From CAWJPY01 sp963844865 (GTDB taxonomy: Bacteria > Acidobacteriota > Thermoanaerobaculia > Thermoanaerobaculales > Sulfomarinibacteraceae), in NCBI GenBank assembly GCA_963844865.1, contig CAWJPY010000005.1, positions 248,001 to 312,000 of the forward strand: DNA of 64,000 nucleotides, in the 5' to 3' direction. This document shows positions 43,813 through 51,990 of the stretch, piece by piece. Under the pieces are notes generated by a model. It saw nothing but the letters and a program-made list of their open reading frames with translations, was not told the origin of the DNA and ran no database searches. A program made the translations under genes and the position numbers. The stretch's first letter is position 1. Each line of letters begins with the position of its first letter.

Positions 43813-46227
43813 GTGGACGTGATCGAGGGCTTGAAAGAGATCGCCGGCAATCAACGAGATGCCGTGTACCTGTTCCTCCGCCACCTGCTTGCAATGCAGC
43901 GCCCGTTCCTGCTGCGCTCCGACGTCGTGGACAGCTTCGCCGAGGTCACCAACGAGGAGCCCGCCGCCGAGCTGAAGGGGACGGTCGTGGAGGACCTCGT
44001 CAGCACGACCCAGGAGACGGCGCTGGCGAACCCGTGGGTGTGCTTCTCGGTGCGCCCGGACCGCGGTCGGCGGCTGTTCGTGCGCTGCCACTCGGAGACC
44101 CTGCACTTCGAGGCCATCACCAGCTCGGAGTACTTCGCCTTCAAGGAGCGGCTGGTGGACGGCCGCCTGGTGGATGACGCGTGGCCCCTGGAGATCGACT
44201 TCCAGCCCTTCTCCCGGCACCTTCTGCGCCTCCGGGAGCAGGGCTCCATCGGGCGCGGCGGCGAGTTCCTCAACCGACGTCTCGTGGGGCAGCTCTTCGC
44301 CGACTCGGAGCGCGGCTTCGACGACCTGTTCCGCTTCCTGTCCCTGCACAGCTCCAAGGGCCAGCAGCTCATGATCAACGCCGGCATCCGCTCGGTGGAG
44401 GGGCTGCGCGACGCCATCCGTGCCGCCCTCAGGTACCTGGCCTCGCAGCCCCCACGCGCTGAGTGGGACCAGGTGGCGGAGCGGCTGCGCGGCCTCGGCT
44501 TCGAACCCGGCTGGGGTCGCACCGTCGCCCGCATGCGGGAGACCATGCAGCTCCTACAGGAGACCCTGGAGGCGCCCGAGCCGAGACGCTTCGAGGCGCT
44601 CCTGTCGCGCATCCCCATGGTGTTCCGGACCGCCATCATCTCGCCCCACGGCTACTTCGGCCAGGGCAAGGTCATGGGCCTGCCCGACACCGGCGGTCAG
44701 GTGGTGTACATCCTGGACCAGGTGCGGGCGCTGGAGAAGGCCATGCGCTCCCGCCTCGCAGAGCAGGGAGTGGACTTCGAGCCCGAGATCGTGGTGGTGA
44801 GCAGGCTCCTGCCGGAGAACCGGGGCACGGCCTGCAACCAGCGCCTGGAGCGCATCGCCGGCACCGAGTCGGCACGCATCCTCCGGGTGCCGTTCCGCAA
44901 CCTGGGCGGCGAGATCGTGCCCCACTGGATCTCGCGCTTCGCGGTCTGGCCGTATCTGGAGCGTTTCGCCCTCGAGGCGGAGAAGGAGATCCAGGCCGAG
45001 CTGGGCGGGCGGCCGGACCTGATCATCGGCAACTACTCCGACGGCAACCTGGTGGCCAGCCTCATCGCGCAACGTCTCGGGGTCACCCAGTGCAACATCG
45101 CCCATGCCCTGGAGAAGACCAAGTACGTGCTGTCCGACCTGTACTGGCAGCACAACGAGGGCCAGTACCACTTCTCCTGCCAGTTCGTGGCCGACCTCGT
45201 GGCCATGAACGCCGCCGACTTCATCATCACCAGCACCTCCCAGGAGATCGCCGGCGACGACCAGAGCGTGGGCCAGTACGAGAGCTATGCCGCCTTCACC
45301 ATGCCCGGCCTGCTGCGGGTGGTGCAGGGGGTGGACGTCTTCGACTCGCGGTTCAACATCGTCTCCCCCGGTGTGGATCCCGACACCTACTACCCGTACA
45401 GCGAGCAGGAGCGCCGCCTGCAGGGCCTGCTGCCGGAGATCGAGGAGATGCTCTTCGATCCCGACGTGGCCGACGCCCGCGGCAACCTCGCCCACCCGGA
45501 GCGCCCCATCCTCCTGGCCATGGCCCGGCTCGACCGCATCAAGAACCTCACCGGCCTCGCCGACTGGTTCGGCGCCAACGAGCGCCTCCGCTCCCTGGCG
45601 AACCTGGTCATCGTGGGCGGCAACGTCCTTCCCCAGGAGTGCCTCGACGCCGAGGAGCGGGCCGAGGCGGAGCGCCTGCACGAGATCATGAACGCCCACG
45701 AGCTCGACGGCGACATGCGCTGGATCGGGCGCCTGCTCGACAAGCCCCTGGCCGGGGAGCTCTACCGCTTCGTGGGCGACCGCCGAGGCGCCTTCGTGCA
45801 GCCTGCCCTCTTCGAGGCCTTCGGCCTCACCGTGATCGAGGCCATGACCTCCGGCGTGCCCACCTTCGCCACCTGGTACGGCGGCCCCTCGGAGATCATC
45901 GAGCACGGGGTCTCCGGCTTCCACATCGACCCCAACCACGGCGACCAGGCCGGCGACATGATCGCCGACTTCCTCGCCGACTGCGCCGAGCATCCCGACC
46001 ACTGGCAGGCGATCTCGGACGGCGCCGTCGAACGGGTGCGCGCCCGCTACACCTGGGAGCTCTACGCGGAGCGGCTCATGACCCTGGCCCGGGTCTACGG
46101 GTACTGGAAGTACGTCACCGCCCCGGAGCGGGTGGAGGTCAACCGCTACCTGCAGGCGATCTACAACCTGATGCTCCGCCCCCGCGCCGCGGCCCTCATC
46201 GAGCCTCCGTCCCCGGCACCGGCGTGA
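43813..46227 (+). CDS. Sucrose synthase
   Basis: Reversible GT4 enzyme: sucrose + NDP to NDP-glucose + fructose. 804 residues, the normal length for the family. The N-terminal regulatory region includes FLRHLLAMQRPFLLRSDV and FLSLHSSKGQQLMINAGI. The GT-B part begins at ISPHGYFGQGKVMGLPDTGGQVVYILDQVRALE, with NYSDGNLVASLIAQRL, and the donor-site E-x7-E near the C-terminus is FEAFGLTVIEAM. GTG 43813 has GGAAGG upstream. Sucrose synthase is uncommon in bacteria outside cyanobacteria and scattered lineages. An FNT channel and a degenerate sugar nucleotidyltransferase follow, and malQ/glgP lie downstream, so NDP-glucose for glycogen is a sensible role. No sucrose-phosphate synthase is in the window. 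Confidence 0.94.
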   Translation: MDVIEGLKEIAGNQRDAVYLFLRHLLAMQRPFLLRSDVVDSFAEVTNEEPAAELKGTVVEDLVSTTQETALANPWVCFSVRPDRGRRLFVRCHSETLHFEAITSSEYFAFKERLVDGRLVDDAWPLEIDFQPFSRHLLRLREQGSIGRGGEFLNRRLVGQLFADSERGFDDLFRFLSLHSSKGQQLMINAGIRSVEGLRDAIRAALRYLASQPPRAEWDQVAERLRGLGFEPGWGRTVARMRETMQLLQETLEAPEPRRFEALLSRIPMVFRTAIISPHGYFGQGKVMGLPDTGGQVVYILDQVRALEKAMRSRLAEQGVDFEPEIVVVSRLLPENRGTACNQRLERIAGTESARILRVPFRNLGGEIVPHWISRFAVWPYLERFALEAEKEIQAELGGRPDLIIGNYSDGNLVASLIAQRLGVTQCNIAHALEKTKYVLSDLYWQHNEGQYHFSCQFVADLVAMNAADFIITSTSQEIAGDDQSVGQYESYAAFTMPGLLRVVQGVDVFDSRFNIVSPGVDPDTYYPYSEQERRLQGLLPEIEEMLFDPDVADARGNLAHPERPILLAMARLDRIKNLTGLADWFGANERLRSLANLVIVGGNVLPQECLDAEERAEAERLHEIMNAHELDGDMRWIGRLLDKPLAGELYRFVGDRRGAFVQPALFEAFGLTVIEAMTSGVPTFATWYGGPSEIIEHGVSGFHIDPNHGDQAGDMIADFLADCAEHPDHWQAISDGAVERVRARYTWELYAERLMTLARVYGYWKYVTAPERVEVNRYLQAIYNLMLRPRAAALIEPPSPAPA

Positions 46228-46238
46228 GACCCGGCTCC

Positions 46239-47189
46239 ATGATGGATCAACGGGATGCCACGGGCGGGACGGAGTCGGACCCGGGGAACGAGCCGCGACG
46301 GGGAGACGGCGCTTCGGAGCGCACCCGCGGGCAGCCCGTGGTCACAGAACGCCTCGTGCGGCGGAAACAGGAAGACCAGGAGTACGTCCCGGTCATCGTG
46401 AAGCGCACTGACGAGGCGCTCCGCCACCCCGACGACATCCTGGTCGCCGCCGTCGCCGAGGGTCTGGAGCAGATCCGGCGTCCCACCCTGTCCCTCGCCC
46501 TGTCCGCGGTGGCCGCCGGCCTCATGCTGGCCTTCACCGCCATGGCGGCGGGGGTCGCCACCGTCGCCGCCCAACACGTGGCCTTCTGGCCGGTCCTGGG
46601 CAGGATCATGGTCGCCACGGTCTACCCCCTGGGCTTCGTGGTCTGCCTCATGAGCGGCGCCGAGCTCTTCACCGAGCACACGGCCACCGCCGTCTACCCG
46701 GTCCTGGATCGCCAGGCGTCGCCCACCGGCCTGCTCCGCCTGTGGGTGGTGGTGGCCGCCGGCAACCTCCTCGGAGCGCTCGCGGGAGCCGGCCTGCTGG
46801 TCGCCGCCGACGACGCCATCCAGGCCCGCGCCGGCTACGTCGAGATCGGACGCCACCTGGTGGCCATCGACTTCGTCCCCTTGCTCTTGAGCGCCCTGCT
46901 CGCCGGCTGGTTGATGGCGCTGGGCGCATGGCTGATCCTGGCCACTCCGCCCACCGTGAGCCAGATCGTGTCCATCTACATCGTCACGTTCCTGATCGGC
47001 CTGGGGGGCCTCCACCACTCCATCGCGGGGGCCGTCGAGATCTTCACGGCCGCGTTCGTGAGCGACGACATCACCACCCTGCACGTGATCCGCTTCATCG
47101 GGGTCGCGCTGCTCGGCAACCTGATCGGCGGCAGCGTCTTCGTTGCGGTGCTCAACTACGCCCACATCCGCGAGACCCGGCAGACGTGA
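46239..47189 (+). CDS. Formate/nitrite transporter (FNT) family channel
   Basis: A 316-residue protein. A charged cytosolic N-terminus of about 85 residues, longer than in FocA, precedes six transmembrane helices. Family features: LMSGAELFTEHTATAVYPVLDRQ in the first half and FLIGLGGLHHSIAGAVEIFTAAF in the second, which holds the central pore His (GLHHS). ATG 46239 or 46242. It begins 11 bp after sucrose synthase, so the two are co-transcribed. Why an anion channel for formate, nitrite or similar is coupled to sucrose metabolism is unclear. Confidence 0.87.
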   Translation: MMDQRDATGGTESDPGNEPRRGDGASERTRGQPVVTERLVRRKQEDQEYVPVIVKRTDEALRHPDDILVAAVAEGLEQIRRPTLSLALSAVAAGLMLAFTAMAAGVATVAAQHVAFWPVLGRIMVATVYPLGFVVCLMSGAELFTEHTATAVYPVLDRQASPTGLLRLWVVVAAGNLLGALAGAGLLVAADDAIQARAGYVEIGRHLVAIDFVPLLLSALLAGWLMALGAWLILATPPTVSQIVSIYIVTFLIGLGGLHHSIAGAVEIFTAAFVSDDITTLHVIRFIGVALLGNLIGGSVFVAVLNYAHIRETRQT

Positions 47190-47337
47190 GCGTCCGTCAT
47201 CCGTCCTGACCCGCCGCAGCGGTCGCGAGGATGTCGCGCCACGTCCGGAATCGAGAACAGGTCTTTCTTGTATTCCGTACAGAAGGCACCGCGCACAACC
47301 CGCCGCAGCGGGCCGCACAGGTGGACGGAGATCGCCG

Positions 47338-48300
47338 ATGGAAGCACGACCGAACCTGTGGGCCATCATCTTGGCCATGGGGGAGGAGCCCGACGCGGGC
47401 CCCTTCAAGGACGCGCGCCCCGAAGCGGAGCCACCCGCTGCCCACCGGAAGGCGGCCGGTGGCGCCTCGCTCCTGGAGAGGGCCCTGCGTCTGACCACCA
47501 CCATCAGCAGCCCGCGCCACACCATGCTGGTGGTGTCGGACCAGCAGGCCCCATGGTGGAGACTGGCGGCGGCCGCGCTGCCCCCCGAAAACACGGTGGT
47601 GCAACCCTGCGACCGCGGCACGGCCTGCAGCGTCCTCCTCCCCCTCCTCCAGGTGCTGCCCCGGGACCCGGAGGCTGTGGTCCTCATCACCCACGCCGGC
47701 CACCACGCGTGTCGCGAAGACGTGCTGCAGCGGTCCGTCGAACGGGCGCTCCAGCACGTGGACTCCAACCCGGACGCGCTGGTGCTGCTCGGGCTGGAAC
47801 CTGACGGTGACGAGGACCCGGGCTGGGGCTGGATCGACCCCGGTCCCAGCGGACCGGACGGGGTCCGCGAGGTCCTGGCCATGAGCGACGCCCCGGGACG
47901 CGGGCGTGCCGAGGAGCTGGCGGGGAGCGGCGCCCTGTGGAACAGCTTCACCTTCGTCATCCGCGCCGCCCTCCTGGAGGCGCTCTTCGAGTCCGCCCTC
48001 CCCTGGCTCCCGCTGGCCTTCGGCTACGCCGTGCGCACCGCCCGGGGCGAACGCGGGAGCCGTGTGTTGGAGACCGTCTATCAGCACCTGCCCCGCATCG
48101 ACCTCTCCGACGTGGTCCTCCACGGCTCCAGCGAGGAGCTCCGCGTGCTGCCGGTGCCGCCCTGCGGGTGGACCCAGCTCGCCGCTCCCGAGAGCGACCG
48201 CTCCACGACGATCAGAGACGCTCTGGCCAGCTGCCCGCCCGCGATCTCCGACGCATCCCACGGCGACGCGGACGACAGGCTCCAGTTCACCAAGTCATGA
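47338..48300 (+). CDS. Degenerate mannose-1-phosphate guanylyltransferase-like protein
   Basis: A 320-residue relative of the GDP-mannose pyrophosphorylase catalytic domain. Family outline is kept: LWAIILA at the start, VVLITHAGHHACREDVLQRSVERAL near 120, WGWIDPG, WNSFTFVIRAALLEALF near 205. The essential nucleotide-binding loop (GGxGTRLWPLS...PK) is replaced by MGEEPDAGPFKDARPEAE, without the Arg and Lys. This suggests loss of the usual activity. ATG 47338 has GGAG about nine bases upstream. It is 148 bp after the FNT gene. It could be a regulatory or pseudo-enzyme homologue. Confidence 0.72.
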   Translation: MEARPNLWAIILAMGEEPDAGPFKDARPEAEPPAAHRKAAGGASLLERALRLTTTISSPRHTMLVVSDQQAPWWRLAAAALPPENTVVQPCDRGTACSVLLPLLQVLPRDPEAVVLITHAGHHACREDVLQRSVERALQHVDSNPDALVLLGLEPDGDEDPGWGWIDPGPSGPDGVREVLAMSDAPGRGRAEELAGSGALWNSFTFVIRAALLEALFESALPWLPLAFGYAVRTARGERGSRVLETVYQHLPRIDLSDVVLHGSSEELRVLPVPPCGWTQLAAPESDRSTTIRDALASCPPAISDASHGDADDRLQFTKS

Positions 48301-48301
48301 G

Positions 48302-48431
48302 CCGGCGGCAGTGATCGGCGGCATGGTCACTCCGGGTCGTTCTTCTGAGAACGTAGGCGGTGGCCGGCCCAGGTCAAGGGCAAGCCGGGCTCGAGCCCGG
48401 TGCTTCGCACCCTTGACATGGGCCGGCCACC
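48302..48431. promoter_or_regulatory. Second mirror-image promoter/leader region
   Basis: A 22-bp inverted repeat with one mismatch (48359-48380 and 48410-48431) around a perfect CCGGGCTCGAGCCCGG palindrome. Leftward: TTGACC, 16 bp, TACGTT, then ACCCGGAGTGACC and ATG 48324. That leftward frame reads only MPPITAAGS and stops inside the previous gene's end. Rightward: TTGACA at 48413, then GGAGGTGACC and ATG 48470 of the broken four-helix gene. A short 6-mer array (48302-48322, minus strand) adjoins. Confidence 0.72.
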
Positions 48432-48469
48432 GGCTTGTGAGGGCGGGCATGAACGACCCGGAGGTGACC

Positions 48470-48642
48470 ATGCCCAACGCGATCCCTAGCACTGGTCTCG
48501 CTGCTCATCGCTTGGCGCTCGAAGCGGCGGGCGCTGCGATCAAGCTCGTGATGAGGTTGCCGGCTCCACTGAAGCCGATCGGCGATCAGGTGATTCGCTC
48601 CGCGAGCTCGGTGCCCGCGAATCTCGCTGAAGGTTCGCCAAA
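48470..48642 (+). pseudogene. Four-helix-bundle gene truncated by a palindromic element
   Basis: ATG 48470 with site GGAGGTGACC gives MPNAIPSTGLAAHRLALEAA through PIGDQVIRSASSVPANLAEG, highly similar to the intact paralogue. At about 48640 the similarity stops exactly where a palindromic element begins. No C-terminal half is found downstream. Confidence 0.8.
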
Positions 48643-48715
48643 GGGGGTGCCAGGCACCGTCGAAGACGGTCCGAGAAACCCTTTCGCTTCATGTGCGGCG
48701 GTGCCTGGCACCCCC
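48643..48715. repeat. Palindromic element copy 4, 17-bp perfect ends
   Basis: GGGGGTGCCAGGCACCG and its exact complement CGGTGCCTGGCACCCCC enclose 39 bp. The best-preserved copy. The right flank CTCTGGTGCTCCCGAAGCG is shared, in inverse orientation, with the flank of element 2 at 31779. Confidence 0.85.
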
Positions 48716-48750
48716 TCTGGTGCTCCCGAAGCGCTACGCCTCAGCCCCTC

Positions 48751-48840
48751 CCTCGGGCGTGCCACTGGTGACCCGGCTTCGCTTGCAGCTCCGCCGTGGT
48801 CAGCGGTGGCAACCTCGGGGAACGCGTCGAAAGAATCGGC
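48751..48840. repeat. 90-bp dispersed repeat, copy A
   Basis: Matches 54551-54640 at 84 of 90 positions by eye, same orientation. Begins CCTCGGGCGTGCCACTGGTG. No gene; sits between the palindromic element and the 6-7-mer array. Confidence 0.85.
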
Positions 48841-48871
48841 GCGCCGCGAGACGCGTCACGAAGCGCGCCGT

Positions 48872-49008
48872 GGCTGATCGCTGTTCGCCGTCCCCTGTTC
48901 AGCGATCGCCGACGCGGACGCCGTTCGCTGACGCGGACGCTGCTCGCCGCCGCCGGTGGCTGCCGCTGACGCCGACACTGTTCGTCGTCGCCGATCGCTG
49001 CCGCTGTC
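48872..49008 (+). repeat. Longest 6-7-mer array, abutting metallophosphoesterase stop
   Basis: Over 20 units in register: GCTGATC, GCTGTTC, GCCGTCC, ..., GCCGAC, GCGGAC, GCCGTTC, GCTGAC, GCGGAC, GCTGCTC, GCCGCC, ..., GCCGATC, GCTGCC, GCTGTC. The last unit runs into the stop codon of the opposing gene. Confidence 0.82.
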
Positions 49009-50134
49009 ACGGTGACCGCAGCGTGATCTGGATGATCTCCGAGGGGGCGAAGAGGCGCATGGGCGGCCCCCACTGTCCCGAGCCGCGGCTCACCACCTGG
49101 GTCATGGCGCCCACCCGGTACACCCCGGCGAGGTGGGGGTAGGCCCGCTTCACCAGGTAGTGGAACGGCCAGATCTGGCCGCCGTGGGTGTGGCCGTCCA
49201 GCAGCAGGTCGACCCCGGCGGCGGCGATGCGCTCTTCCCCCTCGGGGGCGTGCTGCAGGAGCACCACCGCCGAGTCGGGATCGAGCCCGGCCAGGGCGGC
49301 GTCCAGGTCAGCTTCCGGCCTCCCCGTCTGGGCGGAGCCTCGAGCATCCGGCACCCCTGCGAGGTACAACCCCGGAGCGGGCTCCACCCAGCGGTTGTCC
49401 AGCACCTCGAAGCCCGCGTCCCGGAGGAGGGCGCGGGAGCGCTCGCGGCCGGCGTAGTACTCGTGGTTGCCCAGGATCGCGTACACCCCGCGCCGGGCGC
49501 GCAGGGTCTTCAGCTGTGGCAGGAGCTCCTCCACCACCCCCGCATCGCCATCGATGAGATCGCCGGTGATCACCACCACGTCCGGCTCCAGCTGCTGCAC
49601 CCCGTCCAGAATCTTCTGCAACCGCGCCCGGCCCAGGATGGTGCCCACGTGGACGTCCGAGATCTGGACCAGGCGGAGGCCGTCCGCCTCCCGCGGCAGA
49701 CCTCCGAGGGTCACGTCCAGGCGCACCGTCCGCGGGCCCACCGCGGCGCTCACCCAGGCCGCGGACGCCGCGCACACCGCCACGATCGCCGCCGCCCCGC
49801 GCAGCCACGGCGCCCAGGAGCGCAGCACGAACCCTCCCAGGGTGACCACCTCCACCGTGAGGAGCGCCGCCAGGAGCAGGAAGAGCGTCCCCATCCAGAC
49901 CGCGCCCACGTACTCGAGCACGCGCCCGGAGCCGCGCCAGCCGACGGCGAACAGCGTCCGCCCCAGGGGATAGGTGAGGAAGCCCACCACCAGCCAGGCG
50001 AGGAGGCCCTTGCGCGCCGCGCCGGCGGCAAAGGGGGGCACGGACAGGAGCCTCCAGCCGACGTAGACGTGCTCGGCGAGCCAGATAGAGAGCACGATCC
50101 CGAGGAACACGGCGACGCGGGCGGCAGAGCTCAT
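49007..50134 (-). CDS. Membrane-anchored metallophosphoesterase (YkuE/YaeI-like)
   Basis: A 375-residue calcineurin-type phosphoesterase. Three or four N-terminal transmembrane helices occupy the first 135 residues, then the catalytic domain. Metal motifs: QISDVHVG near 165, GDLIDGD near 198, GNHEYY near 225, and the closing GHTHGGQIWPF near 318. The family includes UDP-diacylglucosamine-like and phospholipid phosphoesterases acting at the membrane. Transcribed alone; its 3' end touches a 6-7-mer array. Confidence 0.92.
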   Translation of the reverse strand: MSSAARVAVFLGIVLSIWLAEHVYVGWRLLSVPPFAAGAARKGLLAWLVVGFLTYPLGRTLFAVGWRGSGRVLEYVGAVWMGTLFLLLAALLTVEVVTLGGFVLRSWAPWLRGAAAIVAVCAASAAWVSAAVGPRTVRLDVTLGGLPREADGLRLVQISDVHVGTILGRARLQKILDGVQQLEPDVVVITGDLIDGDAGVVEELLPQLKTLRARRGVYAILGNHEYYAGRERSRALLRDAGFEVLDNRWVEPAPGLYLAGVPDARGSAQTGRPEADLDAALAGLDPDSAVVLLQHAPEGEERIAAAGVDLLLDGHTHGGQIWPFHYLVKRAYPHLAGVYRVGAMTQVVSRGSGQWGPPMRLFAPSEIIQITLRSP

Positions 50135-50326
50135 GCCAACCCGAAACCGGGACCGGGGCCCGGGTATTGCAGGCGATCCCGGCAGCGGCGGCCTGCCCGA
50201 TCGCGTCGCGGCCCCGCGGCCACCGGACGGCGCCTGCGTTTCCGCGATGCCCGTTCCGAGCAGCCGGGCCGGGCCGCACCGCTCCCCTCGATCCCACGTG
50301 AAGACCAGGGTCCCATCAGGGTCTCC

Positions 50327-51871
50327 TCAGCCTTCATCCGCTCCGGGCCCGGTGACGCTCGCCCCTTCTCCCTCCGCCCGCACGGGTTGCCGGCCGTACA
50401 CCCACACCAGCTCGGCCAGGCGCTCGCGGATGGGATCCTCCAGCATCCATGGGGTGATCCTGAACCGCCAGTTGCCGAGACCGCGCGCAGGCGTGTTCAT
50501 GCGGCAGTCCGAGCCCACGCCCACCAGGTCCTGGTGGGGAACCACGGCCTGGTCACACACCGTGCCCAGGGCCAGGCGGACCATGTCCCAGTGGATCTCT
50601 CGACCGTTGGAGGCGACGTAGCGGCGAAGGAGGTCGCGCTCGCCGTCCCCGGCGTCCTCCCAGTACCACCCCACGCTGGTGTTGTTGTCGTGAGTGCCGG
50701 TGTAGACGACCATGTCCCGCTCGAGGGCATAGGGGATGAAGGTGGACCGGAAATGCGGCGAGAAGGCGAACTGGAGGATGGCCATCCCCGGCAGCCCCAG
50801 CTCCTTGCGCAGCGCGATCACGTCGGGTGTGATCTCACCCAGGTCCTCCGCCACCAGGGGGAGCTTCCCCAGGGCTTCACGGACGGCGTCGAAGAGCGCG
50901 CGGCCGGGGCCCGGCATCCAGCGACCGTTGACGGCGGTGTCCTCGCTCGCCGGCACCTCCCAGTAGGCGGCAAAGCCCCGGAAGTGGTCGAGGCGCACCG
51001 CGTCGGTGAGGGTCAGCTCGTGGCCCAGGCGGTCGATCCACCACGCGAAGCCGTCCGAGGCCAGTCGCTCCCAGTCGTACACCGGGTTGCCCCAGAGCTG
51101 ACCGGTGGCCGAGAAGTAGTCGGGGGGCACGCCGGCCACCACCGTGGGCCGCAGCTCCCCGTCGAGCTTGAAGAGCTCCGGGTGGGACCACACGTCGGCG
51201 GAGTCGTGGGCCACGAAGATGGGCACGTCGCCGAGGATCTTCACTCCCAGCTCCTCCGCCCGGACCCGCACCGCGCGCCACTGGCGGAAGAAGAGGAACT
51301 GGGAGAACTCGACCAGCTCCACCTCCTCGGCGTGGGCGGCCCGCCACCGCGCCAGGGCCTGGGGATCGCGACCCGCCAGCTCGGGCGGCCACTCGTACCA
51401 GGGCGCTCCGCCGTGGGCCCGCTTGAGGGCGAGGTAGAGGGCGAAATCCCCCAGCCACGCGGAGTGCCGGTCGCAGAAGGTCTCGAGGCCCGCCGCGATG
51501 AGGGGGGGCGGCTGCTCCCGGAAGCGGTGGAAGGCGCGCCTGAGGAGCTCCCCTTTGCAGGGCAGAACGTCGTCGAACGCCACCTGCCCCGCGGGAAACG
51601 CCGGCAGGCCCTCCAAGGCCTCCTGGTCGAGGAGCCCGTCCTGCACCAGCACATCGGGGCTGATCAGCCACTGGTTCCCGGCGAAGGTCGAGATCGCCGA
51701 GTAGGGGGACTGCCCGGGACCGGGGGGATGCAGGGGCAGGATCTGCCACCAACTGATCCCCGCCTCGGACAGCCACTCCAGGTAGCGATGGGCTCCGGGC
51801 CCCAGGTCCCCGATGCCGTAACGGGAGGGCAGGCTGGTTGGGTGCAGCAGAACACCGGCGGTGCGCGTCAT
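50327..51871 (-). CDS. malQ: 4-alpha-glucanotransferase (amylomaltase)
   Basis: GH77 disproportionating enzyme moving maltosyl and longer units between alpha-1,4-glucans. 514 residues. N-terminus AGVLLHPTSLPSRYGIGDLG is typical; SPYSAISTFAGNQWLI follows. The nucleophile Asp is in DAVRLDHFRG near 280, the acid/base Glu in VAEDLGEI near 330, and the stabilising Asp in THDNNTSVGW near 385. ATG 51871 has GAGGAG six bases upstream. Divergent from glgP with 119 bp between them, consistent with joint control of glycogen or maltodextrin breakdown. Confidence 0.96.
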   Translation of the reverse strand: MTRTAGVLLHPTSLPSRYGIGDLGPGAHRYLEWLSEAGISWWQILPLHPPGPGQSPYSAISTFAGNQWLISPDVLVQDGLLDQEALEGLPAFPAGQVAFDDVLPCKGELLRRAFHRFREQPPPLIAAGLETFCDRHSAWLGDFALYLALKRAHGGAPWYEWPPELAGRDPQALARWRAAHAEEVELVEFSQFLFFRQWRAVRVRAEELGVKILGDVPIFVAHDSADVWSHPELFKLDGELRPTVVAGVPPDYFSATGQLWGNPVYDWERLASDGFAWWIDRLGHELTLTDAVRLDHFRGFAAYWEVPASEDTAVNGRWMPGPGRALFDAVREALGKLPLVAEDLGEITPDVIALRKELGLPGMAILQFAFSPHFRSTFIPYALERDMVVYTGTHDNNTSVGWYWEDAGDGERDLLRRYVASNGREIHWDMVRLALGTVCDQAVVPHQDLVGVGSDCRMNTPARGLGNWRFRITPWMLEDPIRERLAELVWVYGRQPVRAEGEGASVTGPGADEG

Positions 51872-51941
51872 GGCGAGCTCCTCGGCGGGCATGGTAGCGC
51901 GAACCGGGCCGAGACCGGTGTGAGGGTGGGGCCCTCCCCTG

Positions 51942-51969
51942 TGTTACCCTCGGCCGGCGGCTGTATAAC
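51942..51969 (+). promoter_or_regulatory. Candidate glgP promoter
   Basis: TATAAC at 51964-51969 is a good -10; TGTTAC 16 bp upstream is a poor -35. Start of transcription would be about 15 bases before ATG 51991, enough for the GGAG site there. Confidence 0.4.
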
Positions 51970-51990
51970 CACCATTCAGGGAGCCTGCAA

